From Flavobacteriaceae bacterium D16 (lineage in GTDB: Bacteria > Bacteroidota > Bacteroidia > Flavobacteriales > Flavobacteriaceae), in the NCBI GenBank assembly GCA_021295155.1, contig JAJTJC010000035.1:372001-436000 (forward strand): 64,000 bases of DNA. Reading direction: 5' to 3'. Under the pieces are notes generated by a model. That model was not told where the DNA came from. It was given only the letters and a program-made list of their open reading frames with translations, and made no database searches. The translations under genes and the position numbers were made by a program. How positions within the stretch are numbered: the first letter of the stretch is position 1; the number at the start of each line of letters is the position of its first letter. Of this stretch, positions 47,317 to 56,297 are shown piece after piece.

Positions 47317-47445
47317 GAAATTTCAATAACTAAGTATCAGGCCAGAAGAAAGCGAAGGGAGCCTGTGACAAGACTTGCGGAATATGCAGAGATAATTCAA
47401 AAGATGAAAGACCAGTTTTGGGAAAACCATGCAAAATTAAAATAG
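47317..47445 (+). pseudogene. Possible relic of a C-terminal coding segment
   Basis: The frame directly after the DUF819 stop is open to a TAG at 47443-47445 and encodes a charged, well-formed protein-like end (RLAEYAEIIQKMKDQFWENH). It has no start codon of its own that fits and is unlike a membrane-protein tail. It looks like the last codons of a lost gene, possibly of a hydrolase such as a sulfatase, but this is a guess. The rest of the 315-base gap to 47632 holds no recognisable gene. Confidence 0.3.
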
Positions 47446-47631
47446 TCCCTTGTGGAGAGTGAACAGATTGATCTGTTCATATATTTTAACTTCCCAGTAA
47501 ACTTTCTTCAGGGTATTAATTTCACTAAGGTCTTTAAATTGAAGGACTGTCTTTTTTCTGATTAGTGGTTTTCAATAAAATAAAGAACCCCATCTTAATT
47601 TTTTATATTTTTAAAACCTAACCCACCATAC

Positions 47632-49374
47632 ATGAATTTCAACGATTACTTTAATGAATTAAAACGGCGTAATGTATTTAAGTCTGCCCTGGCTTATTTG
47701 GTAGTTGCCTGGTTAATAATCCAGGTTCTTTCCATAGTACTTCCTGCATTTGGGGCGCCAGATTATCTCCTGAAATGGTCTTTGGTGATAATGGCTATTG
47801 GGTTTCCGGTATGGGTAATATTTGCATGGGTTTATGAGTTTACCCCGGATGGTATCAAAAAGACCCATGATGTTGAGACCATCAATTCTATATCTGCAAA
47901 AACGGGAAGCCGGCTGAATAAGCTCATTATTTCAGCGCTTACTTTGGCCGTTGTTGTCCTTTTGATCGATCGATTTACCAGGGATTCTGCACAGGTGCTC
48001 GAGTATGGCGATAAATCCATCGCTGTGATGGCCTTTGCAGACATGAGCCCCAAAAAGGACCATGAATACTTTTCGGATGGTATAAGTGAGGAGCTATTGA
48101 ATCTTTTGGCCAAAATACCCGAGCTAAAAGTGATAAGTAGAACCTCCTCATTTTCATATAAGGGAAAAGATACAAAAGCCACTGAGATAGGTAACGAACT
48201 CCAGGTTTCCCATATCTTGGAAGGCAGCATCCGCAAAGCTGGAAATATGATCCGGGTAACGGCCCAATTGATCAATACCAGCGACGGAACCCATGAATGG
48301 TCACACACCTACGACAGGGAATTGGAGGGAATCTTTAAGATCCAGGATGAAATTGCGGCCATGGTCAGTAATGAATTAAAACTTTCGCTTTTAGACCAGC
48401 CCATAAAATCCAAAACGGTAGATCCCGATGCCTACAATTTATACCTGCAGGCAAAGCATCTTGTTAATCAAAATACAGAAGAAGCTTACATTCAGGCAGA
48501 AGCCAAATTAAAAGAATCCATTGCTATCGATTCTACCTATGGTTCGGCCTGGCGATTATTAGCTGCGGTTTATAACTCGGGCACCTACAATTTCAGTATC
48601 TATGAGCCAGGTGAAGGCATACCGCTTGGTTTGGAAGCGGCACATAAGGCCATTACATTAGATGCTGAATCCGGACAATCCTATGCTTCTTTGGCAAGCC
48701 TGCAAGCTTTAAACTGGGATTTTGGGGAAGCCTCAAAAAATATGGACAAAGCTTTAAGGTTAATGCCCAATGATGGTATTATCCTAGGTACTGCGGCAAA
48801 TATGCCTTTTGGCGATCTGGAGAAGGCCGTGAGCTTGCTCAAAAAAGGCATTGAGGTTGATCCCCTGGTTTATGTAAATTACTTTAATCTCGGTCATTGC
48901 TACTTAAGGCTAAATCGTTTGGAGGAGGCCGAAGAAGCCTTTAAAACCTTTGAATTGTACTATCCTGGCTGGGAAATATACCATTATATGATTTCCAAAA
49001 TCCGATTGGCCCAGGGCAGGCTTGACGAAGCCCTCGCTGAAATTGAACTGGAAAAACACCCATTTTTCAGCATCTATGGGCGAAACTTTATCCTGCACGC
49101 GATGGGACAACAAAACGAAGCGGATAGGCTATTTTCAGAATTCTTAGAAAAATATAAGGATAAAGAACCCGCCAATGTAGCTGATCTCTACGCGTTCAGG
49201 GGAGATTATGACGAGTCTTTTGCATGGTTAAATAAAGCGTTTGAAGTTAGGGACCCGGTATTGGTCGAGGCCCTCACCTACCCCTCTTTCAGACCCATGT
49301 ACCGCGATCCGCGATGGAAAGAGCTTATTACTAAAATTGGATTTCCTAAGGATCATGGTTATGCCATGAACTAA
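47632..49374 (+). CDS. Membrane TolB-like/TPR protein (paralogue of 58051-59838)
   Basis: A 580-residue protein. The N-terminus ELKRRNVFKSALAYLVVAWL starts a module with membrane helices at about 18-37 and 42-63, the GFPVWVIFAWVYEFTPDGIKKT signature, and a third helix at about 98-116. Residues 125-270 form a TolB_N-like domain (SIAVMAFADMSPKKDHEYFSDG), the type often linked to adenylate cyclase or transcription factor N-termini. The rest is tetratricopeptide repeats. It is probably an inner-membrane scaffold or sensor. No catalytic or DNA-binding domain is present. Confidence 0.8.
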   Translation: MNFNDYFNELKRRNVFKSALAYLVVAWLIIQVLSIVLPAFGAPDYLLKWSLVIMAIGFPVWVIFAWVYEFTPDGIKKTHDVETINSISAKTGSRLNKLIISALTLAVVVLLIDRFTRDSAQVLEYGDKSIAVMAFADMSPKKDHEYFSDGISEELLNLLAKIPELKVISRTSSFSYKGKDTKATEIGNELQVSHILEGSIRKAGNMIRVTAQLINTSDGTHEWSHTYDRELEGIFKIQDEIAAMVSNELKLSLLDQPIKSKTVDPDAYNLYLQAKHLVNQNTEEAYIQAEAKLKESIAIDSTYGSAWRLLAAVYNSGTYNFSIYEPGEGIPLGLEAAHKAITLDAESGQSYASLASLQALNWDFGEASKNMDKALRLMPNDGIILGTAANMPFGDLEKAVSLLKKGIEVDPLVYVNYFNLGHCYLRLNRLEEAEEAFKTFELYYPGWEIYHYMISKIRLAQGRLDEALAEIELEKHPFFSIYGRNFILHAMGQQNEADRLFSEFLEKYKDKEPANVADLYAFRGDYDESFAWLNKAFEVRDPVLVEALTYPSFRPMYRDPRWKELITKIGFPKDHGYAMN

Positions 49375-49545
49375 CTACTATTTTCTGCGCACAGAACTAC
49401 AGGTCAATCAACCAAAAAACGGATGATTGATAGCTAAGCCTTAGCCATGAAAATACGGATTAAAGACCCCCTGTATATGATCTAGGTCATTGCATCCTTT
49501 GCCAGTGATTTCGAAATTGCGCATTGATCTTAATGCTTGCCCTTT

Positions 49546-49568
49546 ATCCTTCTTTTAATAAGAAGGAT
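49546..49568. promoter_or_regulatory. Palindrome ATCCTTCTT-TTAAT-AAGAAGGAT
   Basis: Perfect 9-bp arms around a 5-base centre, placed 11 bases before the first possible start (49580) and about 50 before the ATG at 49619. No T tract follows. Together with the palindrome at 44308 it suggests a shared operator type. Confidence 0.45.
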
Positions 49569-49579
49569 TAGTTGGACAG

Positions 49580-50134
49580 GTGCTCATGTTATACGATTTA
49601 ACTCAAAATATTATCACTATGTATCCAATGGAAGTCGGTAAAAAGACAGGTAAACACATCACCCCTACTGGGACAGAATTGCAAATTACCCTGAAAATAG
49701 ATGCAGCTAAGCTCTACAGTATAGAGCAACCTACCAGAGAAGAAATTAATGCCTATTGCAGCTTATCAGACACCAATCCTCCAGAGAGTCATAAGGAGGA
49801 TCAAATTGAGCATTTTGAGTCCAGGGTATTACCAGGACAGCAAGTTAGATGGGAAGCCAAAAGAAAAGATTCGGAAGGTGACTTCGAAGTTGCTATTGAA
49901 AGTATTGTTTATGCACATTACAAGAAAAATGAGCTTGATAAAGCGCGGGAGGAGAACTTCTTTAACGCAATAGCCATCTGCAGTACTGATGGCCAAATGG
50001 TCCGAGCAAAGATTAAGGAAGATTTTGAACCCGGGGAGTTAGTTAACATTTACAACCTCAATTTCAATATCCGCCGGGAAGGAAAGGGGGCTAAGTGTTA
50101 CAGTATCGATCCCAGATTGAAAATGGACCAATAA
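49580..50134 (+). CDS. Hypothetical protein
   Basis: A protein of up to 184 residues with no recognised family. The start is uncertain: GTG at 49580, or ATG at 49586, 49619 or 49628; the conserved-looking part begins MEVGKKTGKHITPTG, so 49619 or 49628 are attractive. It is hydrophilic, without a signal peptide or membrane helix, and looks like an alternating beta-strand protein (VRWEAKRKDSEGDFEVAIESIVYAHY; LVNIYNLNFNIRREG). No partner is implied by the neighbours. Confidence 0.55.
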   Translation: MLMLYDLTQNIITMYPMEVGKKTGKHITPTGTELQITLKIDAAKLYSIEQPTREEINAYCSLSDTNPPESHKEDQIEHFESRVLPGQQVRWEAKRKDSEGDFEVAIESIVYAHYKKNELDKAREENFFNAIAICSTDGQMVRAKIKEDFEPGELVNIYNLNFNIRREGKGAKCYSIDPRLKMDQ

Positions 50135-50206
50135 AGAGGATAACCAGCTTGTTAAAGACCAGGGGTCGCAAAAACTTCGTAAAACCGTTGATTTCCAAAT
50201 CAAAAA

Positions 50207-50240
50207 TTGTCTCAAAAATAGACCTGCTGGGTTATCTTTG
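50207..50240 (+). promoter_or_regulatory. Predicted promoter of the acyl-CoA ligase gene
   Basis: TTG (50207-50209) and TATCTTTG (50233-50240) are 23 bases apart, slightly long for the Bacteroidota consensus. The start codon at 50267 leaves a leader of about 20 bases. Confidence 0.5.
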
Positions 50241-50266
50241 AAGTAAATCAAACTACTGAAAACAAT

Positions 50267-51967
50267 ATGACCAAACTAAGTTATGCCTCGGGGATAAGCC
50301 ATGAGCCCCTGTTGGGTTCCACTATTGGAGATAAATTTGATGAGATTGTAAGCCTTTTTCCCGATAATGATGCCCTGATTGTACATCATCAAAACGTTAA
50401 ATGGACCTATCAACAGCTGCAGGAACAGGTGAACGTCTGTGCCAAAGCACTGATTGCTTCAGGGATTAACAAAGGAGACCGGGTGGGTATCTGGTCTTCG
50501 AACCGCTGTGAGTGGACCGTACTGCAATTTGCCACCGCCAAGGCTGGTGCCATATTGGTCAATATTAACCCCTCCTATCGCATACATGAATTGGAATATG
50601 CCTTAAACCAGTCTGGTTGTAAGATGCTGGTCATTGCGGACAAGTTTAAATATTCCAATTATGAAAAGATGATCATGGAACTGGCCCCGGAAATAGCCCA
50701 TGCGAAAATAGGACAGTTACATGCTACTATTCTTCCCGAACTAACCACGGTGATTTCTTTGTCAGACACACCACCCCAAGGCATGTTGTCCTGGTCTTTA
50801 TTTATGGAAAAATCAAAGGAATGCTCCACTGAGATGCTGGAAAAAAGACAGGCAGCATTAAGCTTTGATGATCCCATAAATATCCAGTACACCAGTGGTA
50901 CTACCGGCTTTCCCAAGGGGGCAACCCTGAGTCACCATAACATACTGAATAACGCCTATTTTGTAGCCAGGACCATGGAATTCTCGGACAAAGACCGGGT
51001 TATAATCCCCGTACCCCTGTACCATTGTTTTGGTATGGTACTTGGAAATCTGGGCTGCCTGACCCATGGTGCCTGTATGATTTATCCTAGTGAAGGTTTT
51101 GAACCCCTGGCTGTGTTAGAGGCTGTTTCCAGGGAAAAAGCAACTGCCCTGTATGGAGTGCCCACCATGTTCATTGCAGAATTGGAGCATCCCGAATTTG
51201 ATCGCTTTGATTTAAGTAGCCTGCGTACCGGCATTATGGCTGGATCTCCCTGTCCGGTGGAGGTGATGAAAAAAGTACACTCGCTTATGCATATGAAAGA
51301 TGTGCAAATAGGTTATGGGATGACAGAAATTAGCCCGGTTTGTACACAGACCAAAATGGGAACCCCACTGGAAAAACAAATTAGCACGGTAGGACAGGTC
51401 CACCCGCACTTAGAAGTAAAGATCATTGACCCGGAGACCGGACTAACCGCACCGCTGGGAACCACGGGAGAACTCTGCGCCAGGGGTTATAGTGTAATGC
51501 TGGGGTATTGGAATAATGAAGATCAGACCAAATCTACAATTGATTCAGCCCGATGGATACATACCGAAGACCTGGCTACCATGGATGAAGAGGGGTATGT
51601 CAATATCGTAGGCCGGATAAAGGACATGATTATCCGAGGAGGTGAAAACATCTATCCCAAAGAAATTGAGGAGTTTTTGTTTACGCATCCCAAGGTCAGC
51701 GAGGTAATGGTAATTGGCGTACCGGATATCAAGTATGGCGAGGCCGTTATGGCCTGGGTAAAACTCAAAGAAGGTGAAAAGTCGAGCGAAGAGGAGTTAA
51801 CAGAATACTGCAAGGGTAATATTGCCCATTTTAAAGTGCCTAAGTATTTTAAGTTTACGGAGCGCTTCCCAATGACTGTTACCGGCAAGGTCAGGAAAAT
51901 AGAAATGAGACAGATCAGCATTCGGGAATTAGGCTTAGACCGGGCCAGTAAGATTGAAACCGCCTAG
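50267..51967 (+). CDS. AMP-dependent acyl-CoA synthetase (medium/long chain)
   Basis: A 566-residue ANL-superfamily enzyme that activates a fatty acid to acyl-CoA through an acyl-AMP. Motifs: the P-loop-like [12 protein letters not shown] (about 206-217), GYGMTE (about 348), [33 protein letters not shown] split across hinge A8 (about 427-463), and the catalytic lysine in [10 protein letters not shown] near the C-terminus. Similar to the FadK/medium-chain branch. A perfect hairpin follows at 51977. Confidence 0.92.
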   Translation: MTKLSYASGISHEPLLGSTIGDKFDEIVSLFPDNDALIVHHQNVKWTYQQLQEQVNVCAKALIASGINKGDRVGIWSSNRCEWTVLQFATAKAGAILVNINPSYRIHELEYALNQSGCKMLVIADKFKYSNYEKMIMELAPEIAHAKIGQLHATILPELTTVISLSDTPPQGMLSWSLFMEKSKECSTEMLEKRQAALSFDDPINIQYTSGTTGFPKGATLSHHNILNNAYFVARTMEFSDKDRVIIPVPLYHCFGMVLGNLGCLTHGACMIYPSEGFEPLAVLEAVSREKATALYGVPTMFIAELEHPEFDRFDLSSLRTGIMAGSPCPVEVMKKVHSLMHMKDVQIGYGMTEISPVCTQTKMGTPLEKQISTVGQVHPHLEVKIIDPETGLTAPLGTTGELCARGYSVMLGYWNNEDQTKSTIDSARWIHTEDLATMDEEGYVNIVGRIKDMIIRGGENIYPKEIEEFLFTHPKVSEVMVIGVPDIKYGEAVMAWVKLKEGEKSSEEELTEYCKGNIAHFKVPKYFKFTERFPMTVTGKVRKIEMRQISIRELGLDRASKIETA

Positions 51968-51976
51968 ATTTTGTAT

Positions 51977-52001
51977 CAGGTATTGCTGAGATGCATACCT
52001 G
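51977..52001. repeat. Stem-loop after the acyl-CoA ligase gene
   Basis: CAGGTAT (51977-51983) and ATACCTG (51995-52001) are perfect complements, and inner GC pairs extend the stem with one bulged T around a 6-base loop. No T tract follows, so it may stabilise the transcript end rather than terminate it. Confidence 0.45.
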
Positions 52002-52185
52002 GCCATGAGACGCAACAAGCCAATAGTAAGTGCCCTTACCTTAAAATTTTCGATATCAGAGCATCCTATTCCCTGGTGTATTCAAAATATGTATTTTAGG
52101 CAATCGAAATTTTTAATTAGGTACGTATTGCATACCTCAAGACAACCATAAACCAACAATTAAACACTGTAATCAACCAATTCCT

Positions 52186-53613
52186 ATGAAAAAAATCATC
52201 TACTTCGTATTGGCCATTTTGATCATTATGGCCGGCATTCTGCTTTTCAACACCTTGATGTTATCCTCCAAGCAGGTGGCAGCAGAACCATTGGAAAAGA
52301 TTGAGATTTCCGATGCCGTGTTCGATAATCTTTCAGGGGCCATACAATTCCCAACAGTTTCTTACAGTGAAGATGCAATACCGGATTCAACTGCCTTTTT
52401 TGGGTTCCATCGGTATCTGGAAAAGACTTTTCCCCTTTTACATGAAAAGCTCAGCCTGGAAAAAATAAATGAATATAGTCTATTGTATAAATGGGAAGGG
52501 AAAGATCCTTCAAAGAAAGCTATTATTTTCATGTCTCACCAGGACGTGGTTCCGGTAGACCAGCCTACTATAGAAGCTTGGGAAGCAGGGCCTTTTGAAG
52601 GAAAGGTAACGGACACCCATATTATAGGACGGGGTACCCTCGATGATAAGGGGACACTAATGGCTGTAATGGAAACCGTAGAGCGTTTGCTTGGAGAATC
52701 TTTTACCCCATCCCAGACCATTTATCTGGCTTTTGGTCATGACGAAGAGGTAGGAGGCGCCAATGGGGCGGCCAAAATTGCAGCCTATTTTAAGGAAAAG
52801 GGTATACAGGCATCCCTGACCTTAGATGAAGGTGGGTTTCTGGCCGAAAGCATGGTCCCGGGAATAGAACAAGATGTAGCCATGGTAAACCTGGCGGAAA
52901 AAGGTTTTGCTTCATTCAGGTTAATTGTAGAAACAAATGGAGGACATAGTTCCAGTCCACCCCGCGAAAATACCATCGGTATTTTAGCCCAGGCCATAGT
53001 TGACCTTGAAAACAATCAAAGGCCTTATAAATTGGTGGAGCCTATTAACTATCAATTCGAATATATGGGAGCTGAACTGCCCTTTTTCAAAAAAATGGCA
53101 TTTGCCAACCCCTGGTTGTTTAAGGGAAGAATATTGGAAGGGCTCAATGCACATACTACCACGGCGCCTACCATTATTAGCGGCGGGGTTAAGAATAATG
53201 TAATCCCGACTGTTGCCGAGGCCACTATGAACTTCCGTATTCTGCCAGGAGAGACTATCGAATCGGTAAGGCAGCATATTGAAAATACCGTTAGCGATAA
53301 AGTAAGGGTGGAAACGGTAGGGTTTTTGACCAATCCCTCCCGGGTTTCTAAAATCGATTCCAAAGCCTTTAAATCCCTCGAAAAGACCATCCGTTCCGTA
53401 TTTCCTGAGGCGGTAGTTGTTCCCGGCCTTGTGGGTGGAGGGACTGATGCACGCTATTTTTACGATGTCTCAGAGGACGTGTACCGCTTTTATCCTATTC
53501 GCCTGGGGCCGGATAGCTGGTCCAGGTTCCATGGGATAGACGAAAAAATCAGTAAGGAGAATTACAAAGAAATAATTGAATTCACTTACCATTTAATCAA
53601 AGAATTCGATTAA
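52186..53613 (+). CDS. Membrane-anchored M20 peptidase (PM20D1-like)
   Basis: A 475-residue M20A-type metallopeptidase with one N-terminal membrane helix (about 4-24). Zinc site motifs: FMSHQDVVPV (about 113-122), GRGTLDDKGTL (about 148-158, bridging Asp), and the general base/metal pair in GHDEEVGG (about 185-192). The C-terminal RFHGIDEKIS supplies a further ligand histidine. It resembles the PM20D1/carboxypeptidase S branch that hydrolyses N-acyl amino acids or dipeptides. It converges on the serine hydrolase gene. Confidence 0.9.
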   Translation: MKKIIYFVLAILIIMAGILLFNTLMLSSKQVAAEPLEKIEISDAVFDNLSGAIQFPTVSYSEDAIPDSTAFFGFHRYLEKTFPLLHEKLSLEKINEYSLLYKWEGKDPSKKAIIFMSHQDVVPVDQPTIEAWEAGPFEGKVTDTHIIGRGTLDDKGTLMAVMETVERLLGESFTPSQTIYLAFGHDEEVGGANGAAKIAAYFKEKGIQASLTLDEGGFLAESMVPGIEQDVAMVNLAEKGFASFRLIVETNGGHSSSPPRENTIGILAQAIVDLENNQRPYKLVEPINYQFEYMGAELPFFKKMAFANPWLFKGRILEGLNAHTTTAPTIISGGVKNNVIPTVAEATMNFRILPGETIESVRQHIENTVSDKVRVETVGFLTNPSRVSKIDSKAFKSLEKTIRSVFPEAVVVPGLVGGGTDARYFYDVSEDVYRFYPIRLGPDSWSRFHGIDEKISKENYKEIIEFTYHLIKEFD

Positions 53614-53652
53614 AGTTTTCAGATGGAATGAGTTTCCATAAAGCCTAAGGAA

Positions 53653-54945
53653 CTAATCCTCTATGGCATTTTGGAAGGCAAGTTGATCGCCGGTTTGTTG
53701 GTAAACATTTTTTACAATCGCATACAAGTCTGGAATTACTTGCTTTGCAATCCTGGAATGACTGTTTAAAAGAACACAGATTCCAAGATCGGCTTCAGGA
53801 AAAATGGCAATCTCATTTCGGTAATTATTTACACTTCCGCCGTGATGCCAGATGGTTTTTTCTTGTTGGATATTGCCCTCGACAAATTTATGGATCCTCC
53901 AACCAAAGCCATACCAGGAAGATTTGTGCCCGGACCATCGCTGGTAATATTTGCTTCGCCCTTTGATTTGAACAATTGGCTGAAAAGCCTCCTCTATGGC
54001 CTCCTTACTCATGATCTCCGGGTTATGGCCGAGGATAAACCGCATCCACCTGCCCATATCCATAGCATTTGCGCTAATTCCACCTGCGGCAATAGCGTTG
54101 TAGTAATGATCATTTAGTTTCCTGGGCCTCCAACTCCTTCTCCATCTAACATGGGGCAATGCCACGTTGGCCTTTTTTGCCAGGGTTTCGTGATCCATGG
54201 TGGTGGAGCACATTTCCAGCGGATTAAAAAGCCTGGATTGCAGGGATTTGGTAATGTCCTGCCCCGTAGCCTGGTAGACTATCTCACCGGAAAGTGCGAA
54301 CAGTGCATTCTGATAACTGTAGAGCGATCCTGGGGCACTTATGGGCACCACTTCTTTAAAACGACTGGCAATATCTGTTAATGATAATCCGGCCTCAACC
54401 AGATTGGTGTAACTATGATAAGGCGCCCCAGCGGTATGCGAAAGTATATTGGCCAGGGTGATCTTCTCGGTGTTTTGTTGATCTCCTAACTGAAATTCAG
54501 GAATATAATCTTTAACCTTATCCTCCCAGGATAGTTTTCCTTCGTTCTCCAAATTGGCCGCCAGGATACCGGCAAACCCCTTGGACAGCGATCCCAGCCT
54601 GAATATAGTATGCCCGTCAACGGTTTCCTTGTTTTTGATATTTCTTTTTCCGAAGCCTTCGGAGATCACAATTGAATCCCCTTTAACTATGCTTACCCCA
54701 ACGCCAACAACAGCTCCTGAAGCAATGGCTTTATCAAAATAGGCTGCTACAGCCGACTCCAATTCTTTTTTTTGTTTGTGATAAAGCAATATCTCGTTTC
54801 TACCCGGAAACTGCTTTTCGACCTGGTTTATAGCGACCAGCTGCTCTCTTCCTGAACTGTATTCAGGCTCAATAAAACTATTGGTCAGGCCCAGAAGAGC
54901 AACAAGGACGATGGAGGTTAATATGAGGATTTTAAGCCTTTTCAT
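53653..54945 (-). CDS. Beta-lactamase-type serine hydrolase
   Basis: A 430-residue class C beta-lactamase/DD-peptidase-fold enzyme with an N-terminal hydrophobic signal or anchor (about 5-22). The nucleophile is S119 of the SLSK tetrad (SxxK), followed by the YSYQN (Y-x-N) motif near 210 and HHGGS (in place of KTG) near the C-terminus. Family members are esterases or peptidases, and rarely resistance enzymes. No regulator is nearby. Confidence 0.88.
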   Translation of the reverse strand: MKRLKILILTSIVLVALLGLTNSFIEPEYSSGREQLVAINQVEKQFPGRNEILLYHKQKKELESAVAAYFDKAIASGAVVGVGVSIVKGDSIVISEGFGKRNIKNKETVDGHTIFRLGSLSKGFAGILAANLENEGKLSWEDKVKDYIPEFQLGDQQNTEKITLANILSHTAGAPYHSYTNLVEAGLSLTDIASRFKEVVPISAPGSLYSYQNALFALSGEIVYQATGQDITKSLQSRLFNPLEMCSTTMDHETLAKKANVALPHVRWRRSWRPRKLNDHYYNAIAAGGISANAMDMGRWMRFILGHNPEIMSKEAIEEAFQPIVQIKGRSKYYQRWSGHKSSWYGFGWRIHKFVEGNIQQEKTIWHHGGSVNNYRNEIAIFPEADLGICVLLNSHSRIAKQVIPDLYAIVKNVYQQTGDQLAFQNAIED

Positions 54946-55261
54946 TATTAATCTACGTATTCAACAAGGGTGAAAATAACAGAATATGAGTAAATAACCG
55001 CTTTATAGCGGAATTATTATGTATTTCATCGGGTTTTTGGGTTTAAATTGACCGGATTAAATCACCCCAACCACGCTTCCCGGTCTAAGGAGCGATATAT
55101 ATGCAACCTCAGGCAGCAACAACACCTTGACGGAATTCAGTCCAGTACTACAAAAATTCCATTTATTCCAATGGTAATATCCTCTATATAATTGCTAAGG
55201 TGAAATATACTGTAAGAATAATCGTTCTAAATCTTCAACCCTAATATAAAAGGAAATAATT
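54946..55261. other. Intergenic region with a stem-loop and a comM 3'-end relic
   Basis: This gap between the serine hydrolase and the small lipoprotein contains CCGCT-TTAT-AGCGG (54998-55011), without a T tract, and the decayed comM end at 55062-55117. The rest holds no gene. An AGGA stretch a few bases before the ATG at 55262 could serve as a ribosome binding site. Confidence 0.6.
55062..55117 (-). pseudogene. Decayed copy of the comM 3' end (relic 2)
   Basis: Read on the minus strand this ends YRSLDREAWLG then TGA at 55064-55062. The working comM at 56298 ends YRSLDREGWLG then TAG, so ten of eleven residues and the stop position agree. Upstream of that the match becomes broken by small insertions. 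It has the same orientation as comM and lies beyond the lipoprotein gene. Confidence 0.75.
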
Positions 55262-55525
55262 ATGTTAAAGAATTGTATTTTAGGAATTTACATATTAGCT
55301 GTGGTCTTAGTTCTTAGTAGTTGCTCCAGTGACGATGGTGATGATCGAAATTGTGAAAACTGTGATCTGCAGGGCCAAACTGTAGAACTATGTGATAATG
55401 GAGACGGAACCTTCACCCTTACTGCAGCCGGTCAATCCGAAACGATTACGGAAGAGGAACTTGAGGGGATCACTCCGGCAGAATATATTGAACTGATCTG
55501 CAGTTTAGGAGATCTTATTCCTTAA
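55262..55525 (+). CDS. Small lipoprotein
   Basis: An 87-residue protein with a hydrophobic leader and lipobox VLSSCSSDD (Cys21), so it is exported and probably surface or outer-membrane lipid-anchored. Acidic and cysteine-containing (CENCDLQ). The mature part has one predicted beta-rich repeat with DNGDGTFTL, then an acidic helix. Not recognised beyond this. It is the only gene between the two comM 3'-end relics, and reads opposite to comM. Confidence 0.65.
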   Translation: MLKNCILGIYILAVVLVLSSCSSDDGDDRNCENCDLQGQTVELCDNGDGTFTLTAAGQSETITEEELEGITPAEYIELICSLGDLIP

Positions 55526-55614
55526 GTTATTTAATATTGATCTTTCCATCTTTAGCTTTATCTTCTTTCCTTGTAGAATACATAAGGGATGACAATGATT
55601 TCTAAAGGCTAGAA

Positions 55615-55680
55615 CTATCCCAGCCACCCTTCCCGATCCAACCTTTCGTACTGTATGGCTTCTGCAATATGTTCCCCTCG
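55615..55680 (-). pseudogene. Decayed copy of the comM 3' end (relic 1)
   Basis: On the minus strand the last 20 codons read GEHIAEAIQYERLDREGWLG followed by TAG (55617-55615). The working comM differs only at two of these residues (RS for ER). Over the 60 bases counted from the stop, 51 are identical to 56298-56357. Similarity stops abruptly at about 55680, where the four-helix cassette starts. Confidence 0.88.
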
Positions 55681-55711
55681 TTGGTGCGAGAGTCACGCTG
55701 GTGTCTTAAGG

Positions 55712-55769
55712 AAGGACGAAGTGTGAAGGACGAAATGCGAAGGACGAAGTACGAAGTACGAAGTACGAG
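55712..55769. repeat. Left 14-bp repeat array of the four-helix cassette
   Basis: Three units of 14 bp: AAGGACGAAGTGTG (55712-55725), AAGGACGAAATGCG (55726-55739), AAGGACGAAGTACG (55740-55753), then two 7-bp half-units AAGTACG. The unit is related, in inverted orientation, to the right array at 56225-56280. It ends just before the stop of the four-helix gene. Confidence 0.85.
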
Positions 55770-55776
55770 ATTATAA

Positions 55777-56139
55777 TTATTGGTTTTGTTTGACCTTGTT
55801 TTTCCGGGCAGTTTTAATTGATGCCACTACGATCGCCAGAAGTTCATTTGCCTCTTGCTTTAATTTTTTGATTTCTATTCTCCCCGGGTCCAGGACCTCT
55901 TGAAATAATTCTAACCAATAAATGGATTCGTCTGCTTCTTCTTCTACAATTTTAAGTTTATATATAAAATCTGCTGTTGACTTCGCCCGCTGGGAAGCCC
56001 TATAATTGGCTCCTACTGAACTTGAACTTCTTATTAACTGTCTTGCCCATGCATCGTATTCTCGCGATTTTGGAATATTCTTACATAGCCGCCAACATGC
56101 AATCGCAAATCTTTTAGTTCTTATTTTCAGATCTTGCAT
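55777..56139 (-). CDS. Four helix bundle protein (S23/IVS family)
   Basis: A 120-residue basic protein of the S23 family first found in intervening sequences of 23S rRNA and related to the Avd protein of diversity-generating retroelements. Typical segments are IPKSREYDAWARQLIRSS, SVGANYRASQRAKS and EEEADESIYWLELF, giving four amphipathic helices. The last 20 residues are a lysine-rich tail. No rRNA gene or reverse transcriptase is nearby. It sits between two inverted repeat arrays and two copies of the comM 3' end, and so looks like cassette cargo. Confidence 0.88.
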   Translation of the reverse strand: MQDLKIRTKRFAIACWRLCKNIPKSREYDAWARQLIRSSSSVGANYRASQRAKSTADFIYKLKIVEEEADESIYWLELFQEVLDPGRIEIKKLKQEANELLAIVVASIKTARKNKVKQNQ

Positions 56140-56224
56140 CGTTCTCTTATACTAACATTTCTTAGAACTGTCCTAGGAAAAACCTCTTTGGTATTTCGTA
56201 TTTCCAACTTGCCTCCTCGAACCT

Positions 56225-56280
56225 CCAACATCGTCCCCCTAACCTCGTCCCTCTAACCTCGTCCCTCTAACCTCGTCCCT
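56225..56280. repeat. Right 14-bp repeat array of the four-helix cassette
   Basis: Three perfect units CTAACCTCGTCCCT (56239-56252, 56253-56266, 56267-56280) and one degenerate unit before them (56225-56238). The reverse complement AGGGACGAGGTTAG matches the left-array unit AAGGACGAAGTGTG at 10 of 14 positions. It lies 17 bases before the comM stop codon. Confidence 0.88.
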
Positions 56281-56297
56281 CTTTCCTCATACTTCCA

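Noticed and set aside
54998-55011. CCGCT-TTAT-AGCGG as a terminator
   Set aside because: Short stem with no T run; kept only as a note in the gap description.
55712-56280. CRISPR-like tandem repeats
   Set aside because: Units are contiguous 14-mers without spacers, and no cas gene is present; they are simple arrays in inverted orientation.
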